64,000 nt of DNA from Prosthecobacter sp. (lineage in GTDB: Bacteria; Verrucomicrobiota; Verrucomicrobiia; Verrucomicrobiales; Verrucomicrobiaceae), in contig JAIPJY010000010.1 of the NCBI GenBank assembly GCA_021733925.1, positions 91,380 to 155,379 on the forward strand, written 5' to 3'. The notes under the pieces are model-generated. The model was not told the origin of the DNA and ran no database searches. It was given only the letters and a program-made list of their open reading frames with translations. This document shows, one piece after another, positions 45,294 through 53,727 of this stretch. Both the position numbers and the translations under genes were made by a program. Position 1 is the stretch's first letter; every line of letters begins with the position of its first letter.

Positions 45294-46619
45294 TCAATGC
45301 GCATGCCCGTGCCCGTATACCAGACCATGCCATCCCGCCCACGCCATATACCCCGCCAGCACCGTCAGCAGCACGCATGACACATACGGTGCCTTGCGCA
45401 TCCAGTCGCCAAAGCCGCTGAAGCGTTTCTGCGCATGCTGCACGCTCCAGGCCGCCGCCGCGCCCACCGTCACCATCGTCAGCGCCAGGCCAAAGCTGAA
45501 CGCCCCCACGATCGCAAAGCCCAGCGCCACCTTTTTCAGCTGCAGGCACACCAGCAAAATCGTAAACGCCGCAGGGCAGGGCATCAGTCCGCCCGTGATC
45601 CCAAACATCACAATCTGAGCCGTCGTCACATTCTTGCTGCCAAACCGCCGCGCGATGTCCTCCGCATGCGCACGCTCATGCGCATCCTGGTACACATCCC
45701 CCTCCGGCCGCACCTCCTCCGCCACCACCGGCGCGTGCCCGTGCCCGTGCTCATGTCCAGGCACATGCGCCGCCTCCGCAAACTTCAGCCGGTACGTATG
45801 CGCATGGTCCGCATGGCCCAGCGTCAGCGTCGCCATGAACTCATGCGGCTCCGGCAGCATCGCCGTCGCCTCCCAGAAGCCCGCCCCCGGCTCAAACTGA
45901 AACACCTGCGTGCTCCCATCCAGCCGCGCCGTCTCCAGCTTCAAAGAGTTGCCCTTCGGCAGCGGCACCGCAGCACCACTCGCCGTGCAGGGATAGATCC
46001 GAAAGCGCGGCTGCCCCCCGTCCTCATGCACCGCGATCTCCAGCCACCCATGCCCCGTGTCCAGCAGCATCCCCCCATGCGCCCCATGCGTGCGTCTCCC
46101 CGCCGCCCGCAGGCTTGGCACCTTGAACCCCGCCGGCATCACCACCTCATGCTCAAATCCATGCCCATCCTCAGGCACGTGCCCATGCGCATGACCTTCT
46201 CCATCTCCATGTGAGTGCGAGTGACCATGCTCATGCACATGAGAATGCGCATGCCCCAGCCCATGCGCCTCCGCTTCCGCCACCTCACGGCGCGTCCTGA
46301 AAAACATCCACACCGCCAGCGCCAGGATCAGCACCGCAGAGCCCAGCTGCAGGTACGGCTCCACCGTCTCCGCATTCCACTGCCCGCCGTAGTGCAGCGC
46401 CGCCGCCGCCAGCACCCAGATCAGCAGCGAGTGCGACAGCGCCGCCGAAAGCCCCAGCAGCACCGCCTGCCACACCGTCCCCCGGATCGCGATGATAAAC
46501 GCCGCCATCATCGTCTTCGAGTGCCCCGGCTCCAGCCCATGCAGCGCCCCCAGCAAAATCGCCACAGGTACATACAGCCACGCATGGCCGCTGCTCAGGT
46601 AGTCAGAGAAAGAATTCAT
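45294..46619 (-). CDS. NicO-family nickel/cobalt exporter with His-rich loop
   Basis: 441 residues. The family motif LGALHGLEPGHSKTMMA (HxxEPGHxK) is near residue 25. At least six transmembrane helices frame a large His-rich insert (GHAHSHVHEHGHSHSHGDGE and later HEHGHGHAPV). Similar to RcnA/NicO proteins that expel Ni2+ and Co2+. The long central insert holds an extra beta-rich domain not typical of RcnA, possibly a periplasmic metal-binding or sensor part. No RcnR-like repressor is adjacent. Confidence 0.88.
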   Translation of the reverse strand: MNSFSDYLSSGHAWLYVPVAILLGALHGLEPGHSKTMMAAFIIAIRGTVWQAVLLGLSAALSHSLLIWVLAAAALHYGGQWNAETVEPYLQLGSAVLILALAVWMFFRTRREVAEAEAHGLGHAHSHVHEHGHSHSHGDGEGHAHGHVPEDGHGFEHEVVMPAGFKVPSLRAAGRRTHGAHGGMLLDTGHGWLEIAVHEDGGQPRFRIYPCTASGAAVPLPKGNSLKLETARLDGSTQVFQFEPGAGFWEATAMLPEPHEFMATLTLGHADHAHTYRLKFAEAAHVPGHEHGHGHAPVVAEEVRPEGDVYQDAHERAHAEDIARRFGSKNVTTAQIVMFGITGGLMPCPAAFTILLVCLQLKKVALGFAIVGAFSFGLALTMVTVGAAAAWSVQHAQKRFSGFGDWMRKAPYVSCVLLTVLAGYMAWAGWHGLVYGHGHAH

Positions 46620-46670
46620 CGCAGGAAAGTAGGAGGGAAGGGGGCCACCGCAAGCCAGTGCCGCACCTCA
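46620..46670. other. short spacer before the MITE copy
   Basis: Nothing recognised. The region 46849-47084 after the MITE likewise shows no gene, only a possible short leader for the zinc-ribbon gene. Confidence 0.5.
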
Positions 46671-46848
46671 TGCCACGATCAATTGAAAACAGGTCTGTAT
46701 CTCAGCAATGAATCCACCACAGAGGCACGATGAGCGCAGAGATCTGAAGCCGGTCTTGATGGCAAACCTCTGTGTCCATCGTGCCTCGGTGGTTAAAAAG
46801 AGGCCCCCTTCTGTCCAGACCCTTTTTTAACGGCTCATGATATCACTC
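46671..46848 (-). mobile_element. MITE-like element, copy A
   Basis: About 175 bp, present again in inverted orientation at 55186-55363. It has weak terminal inverted repeats (GTGATATCATGA at one end, TCGTGG(C/T)AT at the other). An internal stem pairs CCACAGAGGCACGATG with CATCGTGCCTC(G)GTGG. No coding capacity, so transposition would need a partner transposase. Confidence 0.8.
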
Positions 46849-47084
46849 TTCATCCTTCATAATTTGAGTTGCATTCCACCGCGTCATTTTCACGCGCCCT
46901 TTATCCCCGCCCATACCCCTTGCTTATCACCTCCACACCATGCCTGTTACCCGCATGCAGTGATGGGACACGCCCGCGCATGAAATCCGCGCAGGTCTGG
47001 CTGGAGATCTACCGCCCCCTCTCACCGCGAGGCCGCCCCACCAGCGCTCTGCTCTTTGACAACCCCACCGCCCCCAGCCCAACC

Positions 47085-47636
47085 ATGACCCCCACCATCG
47101 CCACCGACACGCTCCTCGCAGACCTCGCCCAGCTCAGCGACATCGACCTCTCCAAGCGCCGCCTTGAGCCCAAGAGCGCCCGCTGCATCGAGCTCACCCT
47201 GGAGGCCACCGGCGTCCGCACCCGCATCCCCGCCTCCGTCCTGCTTCACTACGACACCCGCATCTCCCGCGGCAAGCGCGGCGCCGCACGCATGCGCAAC
47301 AACACCTGCGGCGGCTGCAATCTCGCCCTCCCCAGCGGCCAGCTCGCCGACATGCGCCATGAAGACGCCGCCCTCGTCCTCTGCTGCAACTGCAGCATCT
47401 ACCTCCTCCCCTCCCTCCCCGAGCCCGTGGACCCGGACGCCGCGCCCAAGATCGCCAAGCCCGCCGTCAAGAAAGTCGCCGTGAAAAAGCCCCGCAAGGC
47501 CAAGGTCAAAGCCGACCCCGACGCAGCCCCCCAGGAGGAAACCGAAACCGAAACCGAAACCGAAACCGAAACATCCCCTCTGGCCGAAGTGATCACCGAG
47601 CCCGAAACTCCCCCACAGGTCGAAGCCGGGGAATAA
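47085..47636 (+). CDS. C4 zinc-ribbon protein with acidic TE-repeat tail
   Basis: 183 residues. RMRNNTCGGCNLALPSGQLA followed by VLCCNCSIYLLP is the CxxC...CxxC zinc ribbon of the zf-RING_7 family. Usually this ribbon ends a long coiled-coil protein; here only a short N-terminal part precedes it. After the ribbon come a basic segment (KKVAVKKPRKAKVKA) and a repetitive (ET)n acidic tail. The start at ATG 47085 is chosen because upstream sequence is not protein-like. Function is unknown, perhaps binding nucleic acid. Confidence 0.65.
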   Translation: MTPTIATDTLLADLAQLSDIDLSKRRLEPKSARCIELTLEATGVRTRIPASVLLHYDTRISRGKRGAARMRNNTCGGCNLALPSGQLADMRHEDAALVLCCNCSIYLLPSLPEPVDPDAAPKIAKPAVKKVAVKKPRKAKVKADPDAAPQEETETETETETETSPLAEVITEPETPPQVEAGE

Positions 47637-47951
47637 GCCTGTGGCCGAATGAAGTGTTAGAAAATACCACCAGAGGCTACTCGGGGGTGGTCTCCAATTC
47701 TGGCCCCATGGAAGATCATGCACAAGCACTGCGATCAGGGAGCTCAGAACAATAAGAAGCGATACTGGAATGACAAAACGCTCAGGAAATCCATTTCGGC
47801 AATTTGAGGAAATACGGCCTTTAAGAAATTCTAAACATTGTTAGCGTGAAAACGAAACGGCTCACGTACTTTGCCTCAAGATACATGTTTTGAGCCATCT
47901 CATGCGAGTGTCCGACATCAACCCAACCAACCTAAAACCAACCATCAGACC
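47637..47951. other. intergenic region, no gene seen
   Basis: Contains only the promoter side of the barrel gene. AT-rich in the second half (TTTAAGAAATTCTAAACATT near 47819), which may hold its promoter. No clear -35/-10 pair stands out. Confidence 0.5.
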
Positions 47952-48968
47952 ATGAAATTGAACGCAATGCTGAAAACGCTGGGGTTCCTGGCACTGGCCG
48001 CCACTCCCGTTGTGGCCGGACCATCCGCTCCCGCTCCTGACAAAAACCCAATCGCTCCCGCTCCGGTGAACGATGACCTGGGCATCACCGCCTCCATCGG
48101 CTACGACTCCAACTACGTGTGGCGTGGCATCAACTACGGCCAGCATTGGGTTCGCTCCGGCCTCAACGGCGCCATCCTCCTCGTCGGCGGTGCCGCTGAA
48201 GACGGCGCTGGCAGCACCTCCCTCCTCTGGGACGTGAACTACGGCTCCCTCGCAGGTGACCATGACAGCTTCTCCCCGAACATTCTGGGTCCTACCGGTG
48301 GTGCCATCAAACCCACCAACTCCTTCCAGCGTCTTCAGCTGGGTGCTGCCATCTCGCATGACTTCGGTCCTGCTGCGATCAGCTTCGGCTACAGCTTCAT
48401 CCACAACATGGGCTCCCTTGCCAACGGCAGCGGACTCAATCAGCTCCCTGGTTCCCCTGGTGGCTTCGGCATGAACGACATCCAGCAGCTCACTCTGGGC
48501 GTCAACACCGACCTCGGTCCGATCAATCTGGCTTCGAGCGCGAACTATGACCTCTTCAACGGTGGTTGGTACTTCGACCTCGTCGCCAAGTCCACCATCG
48601 CCGTGACCGATGCCATCAGCATCGTCCCACACGCGGGTCTGGGCTATGGTCTGAACTACAACGCTGGCTTCACCCAGGCTTCCCGCAACCTCGTCGGTGG
48701 CGGCGGCACATTCACCAGCTCCGGTGCCCAGAATGGCATCAGTGGCTGGACCGCACTCACCGTTGGCATTGATTTCCCAATCAAGCTCAACAGCCGTGCG
48801 ACCCTCACCCCCTACGTGGCTGCCAACCTGCCAATGGGCCCGATGAAGAATCTGGCCAGCTCCTCCAGGAATCCCTATACTGGCGGCGTCCCCAGTGTCC
48901 CCGGTGGCCCTTCCACCCCCTTCAACAGCATCGTGTATTACGGCGTGACCCTCAGCGTCCGCTTCTAA
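47952..48968 (+). CDS. outer-membrane beta-barrel protein
   Basis: 338 residues from ATG 47952 with signal peptide (LKTLGFLALAATPVVAG). A Pro/Ala linker precedes strands alternating hydrophobic and polar residues, with aromatic girdle residues (YDSNYVWRGINYG; FGYSFIHNMG). The sequence ends with a terminal aromatic strand (IVYYGVTLSVRF) matching the C-terminal F motif recognised by BamA. Resembles verrucomicrobial TorF-like barrels (putative channel). A strong terminator follows. Confidence 0.82.
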   Translation: MKLNAMLKTLGFLALAATPVVAGPSAPAPDKNPIAPAPVNDDLGITASIGYDSNYVWRGINYGQHWVRSGLNGAILLVGGAAEDGAGSTSLLWDVNYGSLAGDHDSFSPNILGPTGGAIKPTNSFQRLQLGAAISHDFGPAAISFGYSFIHNMGSLANGSGLNQLPGSPGGFGMNDIQQLTLGVNTDLGPINLASSANYDLFNGGWYFDLVAKSTIAVTDAISIVPHAGLGYGLNYNAGFTQASRNLVGGGGTFTSSGAQNGISGWTALTVGIDFPIKLNSRATLTPYVAANLPMGPMKNLASSSRNPYTGGVPSVPGGPSTPFNSIVYYGVTLSVRF

Positions 48969-49006
48969 TTCAGGTCGTTCTCTGAACGATTCAAACCTTC
49001 AAGGTG

Positions 49007-49040
49007 AACCTCCCGGCGCAAGCCGGGAGGTTTTTTATTT
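49007..49040 (+). terminator. rho-independent terminator
   Basis: AACCTCCCGGC and GCCGGGAGGTT pair perfectly around GCAA, followed by TTTTTATTT. It lies 39 nt after the barrel gene stop. Confidence 0.95.
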
Positions 49041-49166
49041 CAAGACTGCGCGCCACTGATCCCTGCCTTGAGCATCTCCGCCATCCGCCAGGAATGCCTC
49101 ACGTCTAAAAAACGACGGCTCCTAATTATCTTGAACCGGGTCATCCATTTTCAATATCCTCAATGC

Positions 49167-49544
49167 ATGAGATTACTTTTGCTTGGGACTGCCTTATGGG
49201 CCTTCGCGGCTTGTACTTCAAAAGTGCCGTCTGACACCCCGGATGCCAGCAGCCTGCACGTGAGAAAAATCACCTATGTGAAGCCCCAGCCCCTGCTCCA
49301 GGTGCTTCGCTCCCTCGGGCTTGAAAAAGAGACCGCCAGGATGTCGTCCGGCATGCGAAACTCTCAGATGTCTTTCGAAACCCAGGACCACCGAAAAGTC
49401 CTCTTATTCTGTGATCCCGAAAGTCTCATCATCAGCTCCAACGACCTCGACAAAATCCTGAAGAACCCCCGCACTTCAGATCACTCATCCTCCGATCTTC
49501 GCGCATCCCGCATTCGCGTGAATGCAATCATCATCGAACGCTGA
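49167..49544 (+). CDS. small lipoprotein-like hypothetical
   Basis: 125 residues from ATG 49167. The signal LLLLGTALWAFAAC ends in a lipobox-like AFAAC, so the mature N-terminal cysteine would be lipidated. A soluble alpha/beta part follows (PLLQVLRSLGLEKETARMSS). Upstream in-frame sequence to 49068 looks non-coding. Function unknown. Confidence 0.6.
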   Translation: MRLLLLGTALWAFAACTSKVPSDTPDASSLHVRKITYVKPQPLLQVLRSLGLEKETARMSSGMRNSQMSFETQDHRKVLLFCDPESLIISSNDLDKILKNPRTSDHSSSDLRASRIRVNAIIIER

Positions 49545-49990
49545 GTGCGCAGATGGGTGCCATTCATGCCAGACATGAAAGCCGCTCAGTTAAGGGCTTG
49601 TCTCGCCCATCGTGCTCTGCAGAAGAAACGCTCCAGGAGCGCGGGTCTCCGAACCCGCAGCACGCCACAAGCACACGCGGCTCCGAAACCTCCCTGCGGC
49701 TGTCTCTCGCTCGTTCCTGAAGCTCTCATGCTTCCGATTTTCCGCCTGCCGCGCTTCATTCCGCGATGCCTGCCCTTAACCGCGCACCATTCATGCCTGG
49801 TTCTCGTCCGCTTTTGCGACTGCTGCCCCATTCGGCCCTGACATACGAACCGGGAAGAATATCTTGGCTTCGAGAACTGCAAAGCTAGCATCAAGCCCAT
49901 CGGGAAATTCCCATGCATTCCATCTCCGCCTCGTTCCCAGCGCCTCTCCGGCTCCGCACTCATAACCCCCTTTTTTGAATGGAACCCCTC
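49545..49990. repeat. intergenic repeats, no gene
   Basis: Around 49630-49690 lies GCGCGGGTCTCCGAACCCGC, a variant of the CGGACCTCCGAGTCCG palindrome, and at 49580 GCTCAGTTAAGGGC. No frame looks coding. Confidence 0.6.
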
Positions 49991-50626
49991 ATGTCCTCAG
50001 TTCACGAAATCGGCGCTCATGCCTCCCAGGATCGGCTGGAAAAATTCCTCGCAGAGCGCCTCACCCCCGGCGCAGACCGCGCCGCCGTGGACGCACGCAT
50101 CTGGAATCTCTTTGGCGAGACCTGGGCCGTCATGTTCACCGATCTCTCCGGCTTCTCCCGCCATGTCGCCGAATTCGGCATCGTCCACTTCCTGCAGGTC
50201 ATCTATGAGGCGCAGCGCATCTTCACCCCCTGCGTGGACAGCAACGATGGCATCCTCTTGAAAGTCGAAGGCGACAGCATGCTCATCATCTTCCGCACCG
50301 TCGCCAGCGCCCTCCAGTGCGCCATCGACATGCAGCGCACCGCCAAAGACTACAACGCCGGCAAGCCCCAGGAAGAGCACATCCTGCAATGCATCGGCCT
50401 CGGCTACGGCCCCGTCCTCCGCATCGGCGACTCCGATGTCTTTGGCTCTGAAGTCAACGCCGCCAGCAAGCTCGGCGAAGACACCGCCCAAGCCTGGGAA
50501 ATCCTCGTCACCGCCTCCGTCCAATCCGCCGCCGAAGCCGCCGAAATCCCCGGCCTCCACTTCCAGCCCATCCCAGACATCCCCCCCGGCGCCAGCAGCG
50601 CCAGTCGGCTGCTCTACGATCTCTGA
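49991..50626 (+). CDS. class III adenylate/guanylate cyclase-like protein
   Basis: 211 residues. FTDLSGF carries the first metal Asp (D51), LLKVEGDSML the second (D95) and the Lys (K91) that faces the base, and VNAASKL corresponds to the transition-state motif, with N156 but Lys (K160) where Arg is usual. The N-terminal 40 residues are helical. Such stand-alone cyclases often make cAMP, but the K160 change makes activity uncertain. The alternative start at 49979 adds four residues. Confidence 0.8.
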   Translation: MSSVHEIGAHASQDRLEKFLAERLTPGADRAAVDARIWNLFGETWAVMFTDLSGFSRHVAEFGIVHFLQVIYEAQRIFTPCVDSNDGILLKVEGDSMLIIFRTVASALQCAIDMQRTAKDYNAGKPQEEHILQCIGLGYGPVLRIGDSDVFGSEVNAASKLGEDTAQAWEILVTASVQSAAEAAEIPGLHFQPIPDIPPGASSASRLLYDL

Positions 50627-50712
50627 AAAAAGCAGTCGATGCGGAGCCACCAAGTATTCGAAGGATGATCACTTGAGATCAATGGACGAAATGCATCTCT
50701 GTCTGAGACGTT

Positions 50713-50751
50713 GCGGTAGTGCATACGTCCTAAGGACGTATGCACTACCGC
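50713..50751. promoter_or_regulatory. perfect 39-nt palindrome upstream of abiE
   Basis: Two 19-nt arms (GCGGTAGTGCATACGTCCT and its complement) around a single A. Candidate AbiEi operator, or copy of the dispersed GTCCTnAGGAC palindrome family. Confidence 0.8.
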
Positions 50752-50763
50752 GACAATCTCCCG

Positions 50764-50792
50764 TTGTCAAGCTGTCAAATTCCCATTTATAC
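50764..50792 (+). promoter_or_regulatory. candidate promoter of the abiE pair
   Basis: TTGTCA (50764-50769) and TTATAC (50787-50792) separated by 17 nt. Lies between the two palindromes, about 80 nt upstream of the AbiEi start. Confidence 0.5.
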
Positions 50793-50814
50793 GGTGGTTT
50801 CCAATTGACAAAAC

Positions 50815-50861
50815 GCCATGCCAGTTACAGATGTCCTGAGGACATCTGTAACTGGCATGGC
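50815..50861. promoter_or_regulatory. perfect 47-nt palindrome upstream of abiE
   Basis: Two 23-nt arms around one G, centred on GTCCTGAGGAC and ending in GCCATG. It stops 12 nt before the AbiEi start codon, so it would also cover the ribosome site as a hairpin in the mRNA. Candidate second AbiEi operator. Confidence 0.8.
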
Positions 50862-50873
50862 AGACAACTCGAA

Positions 50874-51764
50874 ATGGATTTGATCAAAGCAATTACCCTT
50901 TCTTTGGGGGAAGTGGAAGAGTCAGTCGTTACTCCGTATCGGCTCGGTCTGATCGTGCACAGGTTGTATGTCCAGAAGAAGTACCACGGTGAGAAGATCA
51001 GCCGTCTTCAAAAAGACTTTGCCACGGCGAGTGAGTTCAGCCGGCAGCTTTCAGATTTGCTTGAAGCCGGAGTCTTGCGCTCGCTTAAGGGGTGCAGTGC
51101 ATCGGTCTACAGCCTGCTGGGACGGCGTGATGACGACGCTGAAGATGTCGCATGCAGCATTGATCCGTTTTGTTACATTTCCCACCTGAGCGCCATGGCC
51201 CATCATGGACTCACGGAGCGCATTCCCTCCGCGTTGTTCGTGTCATCGCCAGATCCAAAGGCTTGGAAGCAGTTTGCGGTGGAGCGAATGGAGAAGGATT
51301 TGGAGCAGGACTATGAAGTCTATCAAAGCAACGGGCTGCCTTTGCTCCTGCGGCTGAAAATGGATAAGATTGGGCGGCGGGAGGTGCATCGCTTTGCCTC
51401 CAGTCATCTGGGTGCCTACACGATTGTGAAGGGCAAGACTCTGCGGGTTTCCAGTCTCGGGCGGACCTTTTTGGACATGCTCCGAAACCCTGAGCTTTGC
51501 GGCGGCATGCGGCATGTCATGGAGGCTTTTGAAGAGCATGGCAGACAATATCTCCCATTGATCGTCAATGAAATTGATCTTCATGGTGCCAAAATTGACA
51601 AGGTCCGTGCTGGATACATTCTCGAAGAGCGCATGAAACTCAAGGATGCCACCATAGAGAGTTGGGCGGCATTTGCACAACGCGGCGGGTCGAGGAAACT
51701 GGATGCATCTGCGGAGTATATGCCCACGTGGTCTGACAAATGGTGTCTTTCCCTCAACCTTTGA
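50874..51764 (+). CDS. abiEi: AbiEi-family antitoxin
   Basis: 296 residues from ATG 50874. The N-terminal winged-helix-like part (VVTPYRLGLIVHRLYVQKKY and FSRQLSDLLEAGVLRSL) is followed by the AbiEi C-terminal domain (PFCYISHLSAMAHHGLTERI; FASSHLGAYTIVKGKTLRVS; LGRTFLDMLRNPELCGGMRH). It is the DNA-binding antitoxin of the type IV AbiE system, which represses its own operon. The stop lies 19 nt before the toxin start. No ORF upstream to 50436 is meaningful. Confidence 0.85.
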   Translation: MDLIKAITLSLGEVEESVVTPYRLGLIVHRLYVQKKYHGEKISRLQKDFATASEFSRQLSDLLEAGVLRSLKGCSASVYSLLGRRDDDAEDVACSIDPFCYISHLSAMAHHGLTERIPSALFVSSPDPKAWKQFAVERMEKDLEQDYEVYQSNGLPLLLRLKMDKIGRREVHRFASSHLGAYTIVKGKTLRVSSLGRTFLDMLRNPELCGGMRHVMEAFEEHGRQYLPLIVNEIDLHGAKIDKVRAGYILEERMKLKDATIESWAAFAQRGGSRKLDASAEYMPTWSDKWCLSLNL

Positions 51765-51783
51765 TCACGGGCATGAATCAACC

Positions 51784-52638
51784 ATGAAGGACAGCATGCA
51801 GCATGACATCGCCGAATGGGTCAATCAGGCTCCAAGTGACCAGCGCGAACTGCGTCAGGCGGTGCACACGGTCCTGGCTGCCATTGCGCAAGACACTCAG
51901 CTCCGGGCTGACATGATCATGAAAGGAGGCATTCTCCTGGCGGTACGATATCAGAGTGGCCGATTCACCAAGGACATTGACTTCTCCACCTCCTTGAAAC
52001 TCAGCGAGGTCAATCCCGACGAGGTCCAGCGACGCCTGGATGCCGCCCTGAGACTGACGGTGGAGTCTCTTGATTATGATCTCGACTGCCGGGTGCAGGG
52101 CTGCAAAGTCCAGCCGGCAAACCAGGTCAAAGCCAGCTTTCCCAGCATCAAACTGAAGATCGGCTATGCCTACAAAGGCACTGCAAAACATCGCCGATTG
52201 ATACAACTCCAGTCAACCAGCGTCATTTCCATCGACTACAGTCTCAATGAATCCATCTCTAACACGGACGAGGTTCTTGTCGGGTTGGATCAGAGCGTCA
52301 ACGCTTACCCTTTTGCAGAACTCGTAGCTGAAAAGTTTCGCGCTCTGCTGCAGCAGGTCGAACGAGATCGCTATCGGCGACAGGACGTTTATGATCTGGC
52401 GTTTCTCTCCCGAATGCCACGCAAAGAGCCCGTTGAAGTTGCGATTTTGGAAAGCCTGATGGTTAAAGCGAGGTCGCGGAATATTGAGCCCAATCGCGAT
52501 TCACTCAATGACGAGGAAGTCAAACGAAGGGCTGCCGCCGACTACCACACCTTGAAGGATGAGGTTCAGGGCGATCTGCCAGACTTCGAACTGGCCTACG
52601 CTGAAGTGCTGTCCTTCTACAGAGCCCTGCCTTGGTAA
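51784..52638 (+). CDS. abiEii: AbiEii-family nucleotidyltransferase toxin
   Basis: 284 residues from ATG 51784. The motif MIMKGGILLAVRYQSGRFTK followed by DIDFS is the GG...DxD nucleotidyltransferase signature, and further helices (FAELVAEKFRALLQQVERDR) complete the DUF1814/AbiEii fold. In known AbiE systems this enzyme transfers nucleotides to inhibit growth during phage infection, while AbiEi neutralises it without direct contact (type IV). Gene order antitoxin-toxin with 19-nt gap is canonical. Confidence 0.88.
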   Translation: MKDSMQHDIAEWVNQAPSDQRELRQAVHTVLAAIAQDTQLRADMIMKGGILLAVRYQSGRFTKDIDFSTSLKLSEVNPDEVQRRLDAALRLTVESLDYDLDCRVQGCKVQPANQVKASFPSIKLKIGYAYKGTAKHRRLIQLQSTSVISIDYSLNESISNTDEVLVGLDQSVNAYPFAELVAEKFRALLQQVERDRYRRQDVYDLAFLSRMPRKEPVEVAILESLMVKARSRNIEPNRDSLNDEEVKRRAAADYHTLKDEVQGDLPDFELAYAEVLSFYRALPW

Positions 52639-52710
52639 AAATGGCAGGCATGAATGGCATCGAGGGTATTTTCTACTGAACGCTCAATCCCTTCCATCTT
52701 CCACGTCCCC

Positions 52711-53727
52711 ATGCCCCTCCGTCCCCTCACCGCGCTCCTGCTCCTCACCTTCTACGCAGTAACAACAGCCACCCCCGCCGCAGAGCCCACCTTCAGCTTC
52801 ACCGTTCTCGAAATCCCCGACATCCAGCGCGGCGCAGGCCTCGCCATCGTCATGCGCACCCCTTCGGGCAAGACCTGGCTCTATGACACCGGCACCGCGC
52901 ATCCCGAAAAACTCTCCTCCGACGGCTGGCTCGCCAACTTCAATGCCGGGCGCGATCTCATCGCCCCGCTGCTCACAAAACAAGGCATCACCACCATCGA
53001 CGGCGTGTTTATGAGCCACGCCCACTACGACCACTTCGGCGGCCTGCTCTGGCTCAAGGACAACTTCCCCATCAAGCTCCTCATCGACTGCGGCTACCTC
53101 TTCCACAGCGACGCCGAAGCCGATTACCTCGGCACCAATCGCGACGAGCTCGACCACTACACCCGCGTCCGCGAAGAGTTCCGTGCACGCGGCGCCTACC
53201 TCGGCACCACCGCCGGCGAGACCCTCAAGCTCGACCCCGACTTGAAGATCGAAGTCATCGCCCCGCCCAAAGCCTTCTTCAAAGATCCCAAGATCACCAC
53301 CCGTCCCAAGAACGACAGCCCCTCCCACTTCCTCGTCAACGCCAACTCCCTCGCCCTCCGCATCCAGTTTGGAGACATCGTCTTCGTCCTCCCCGGCGAC
53401 ATCCAGACCGAAGACATCGAAGCCAGCCTCATGCCCTTCGTCGACAGGTCAAAACTCAAATGCCACATTCTGGTAGCCCCCGGCCACGGCATCCATCCCA
53501 TCCCCAAGGAGTTCGGCGCAGCCACCCACCCCGAAGTCTCCATCGCCAGCGTCTTTCCCCGCTACGCCAAAGGCATCCGCAGCACCAACGACCTCCAGGC
53601 CCTCGGCACCCAAACCTACGTCACCGGCCTCCATGGCAACGTCCACATCACCACCAACGGCAAAACCTACCACGTCACCACCGAGCGCGACGACACCGCA
53701 AAGAAACCCGACGCTGCGGCAAAGTAA
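52711..53727 (+). CDS. secreted metallo-beta-lactamase-fold protein
   Basis: 338 residues from ATG 52711 with a signal peptide (LTALLLLTFYAVTTATPA). The HxHxDH motif is in MSHAHYDHFGG, and later strands give FVLPGDIQ and LVAPGHGIH, the metal-site aspartate and histidine. Resembles ComEC/Rec2-type periplasmic MBL proteins more than lactamases; likely a hydrolase acting in the periplasm. The substrate is unknown. Confidence 0.85.
   Translation: MPLRPLTALLLLTFYAVTTATPAAEPTFSFTVLEIPDIQRGAGLAIVMRTPSGKTWLYDTGTAHPEKLSSDGWLANFNAGRDLIAPLLTKQGITTIDGVFMSHAHYDHFGGLLWLKDNFPIKLLIDCGYLFHSDAEADYLGTNRDELDHYTRVREEFRARGAYLGTTAGETLKLDPDLKIEVIAPPKAFFKDPKITTRPKNDSPSHFLVNANSLALRIQFGDIVFVLPGDIQTEDIEASLMPFVDRSKLKCHILVAPGHGIHPIPKEFGAATHPEVSIASVFPRYAKGIRSTNDLQALGTQTYVTGLHGNVHITTNGKTYHVTTERDDTAKKPDAAAK

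Noticed and set aside
47022-47729. Minus-strand ORF opposite the zinc-ribbon gene
   Set aside because: Gly/Val-rich antisense of a GC-rich gene with no family features.
50436-50873. AbiEi frame extended upstream into the cyclase gene
   Set aside because: This part reads another frame of the cyclase gene and the palindromes; ATG 50874 begins the family N-terminus.
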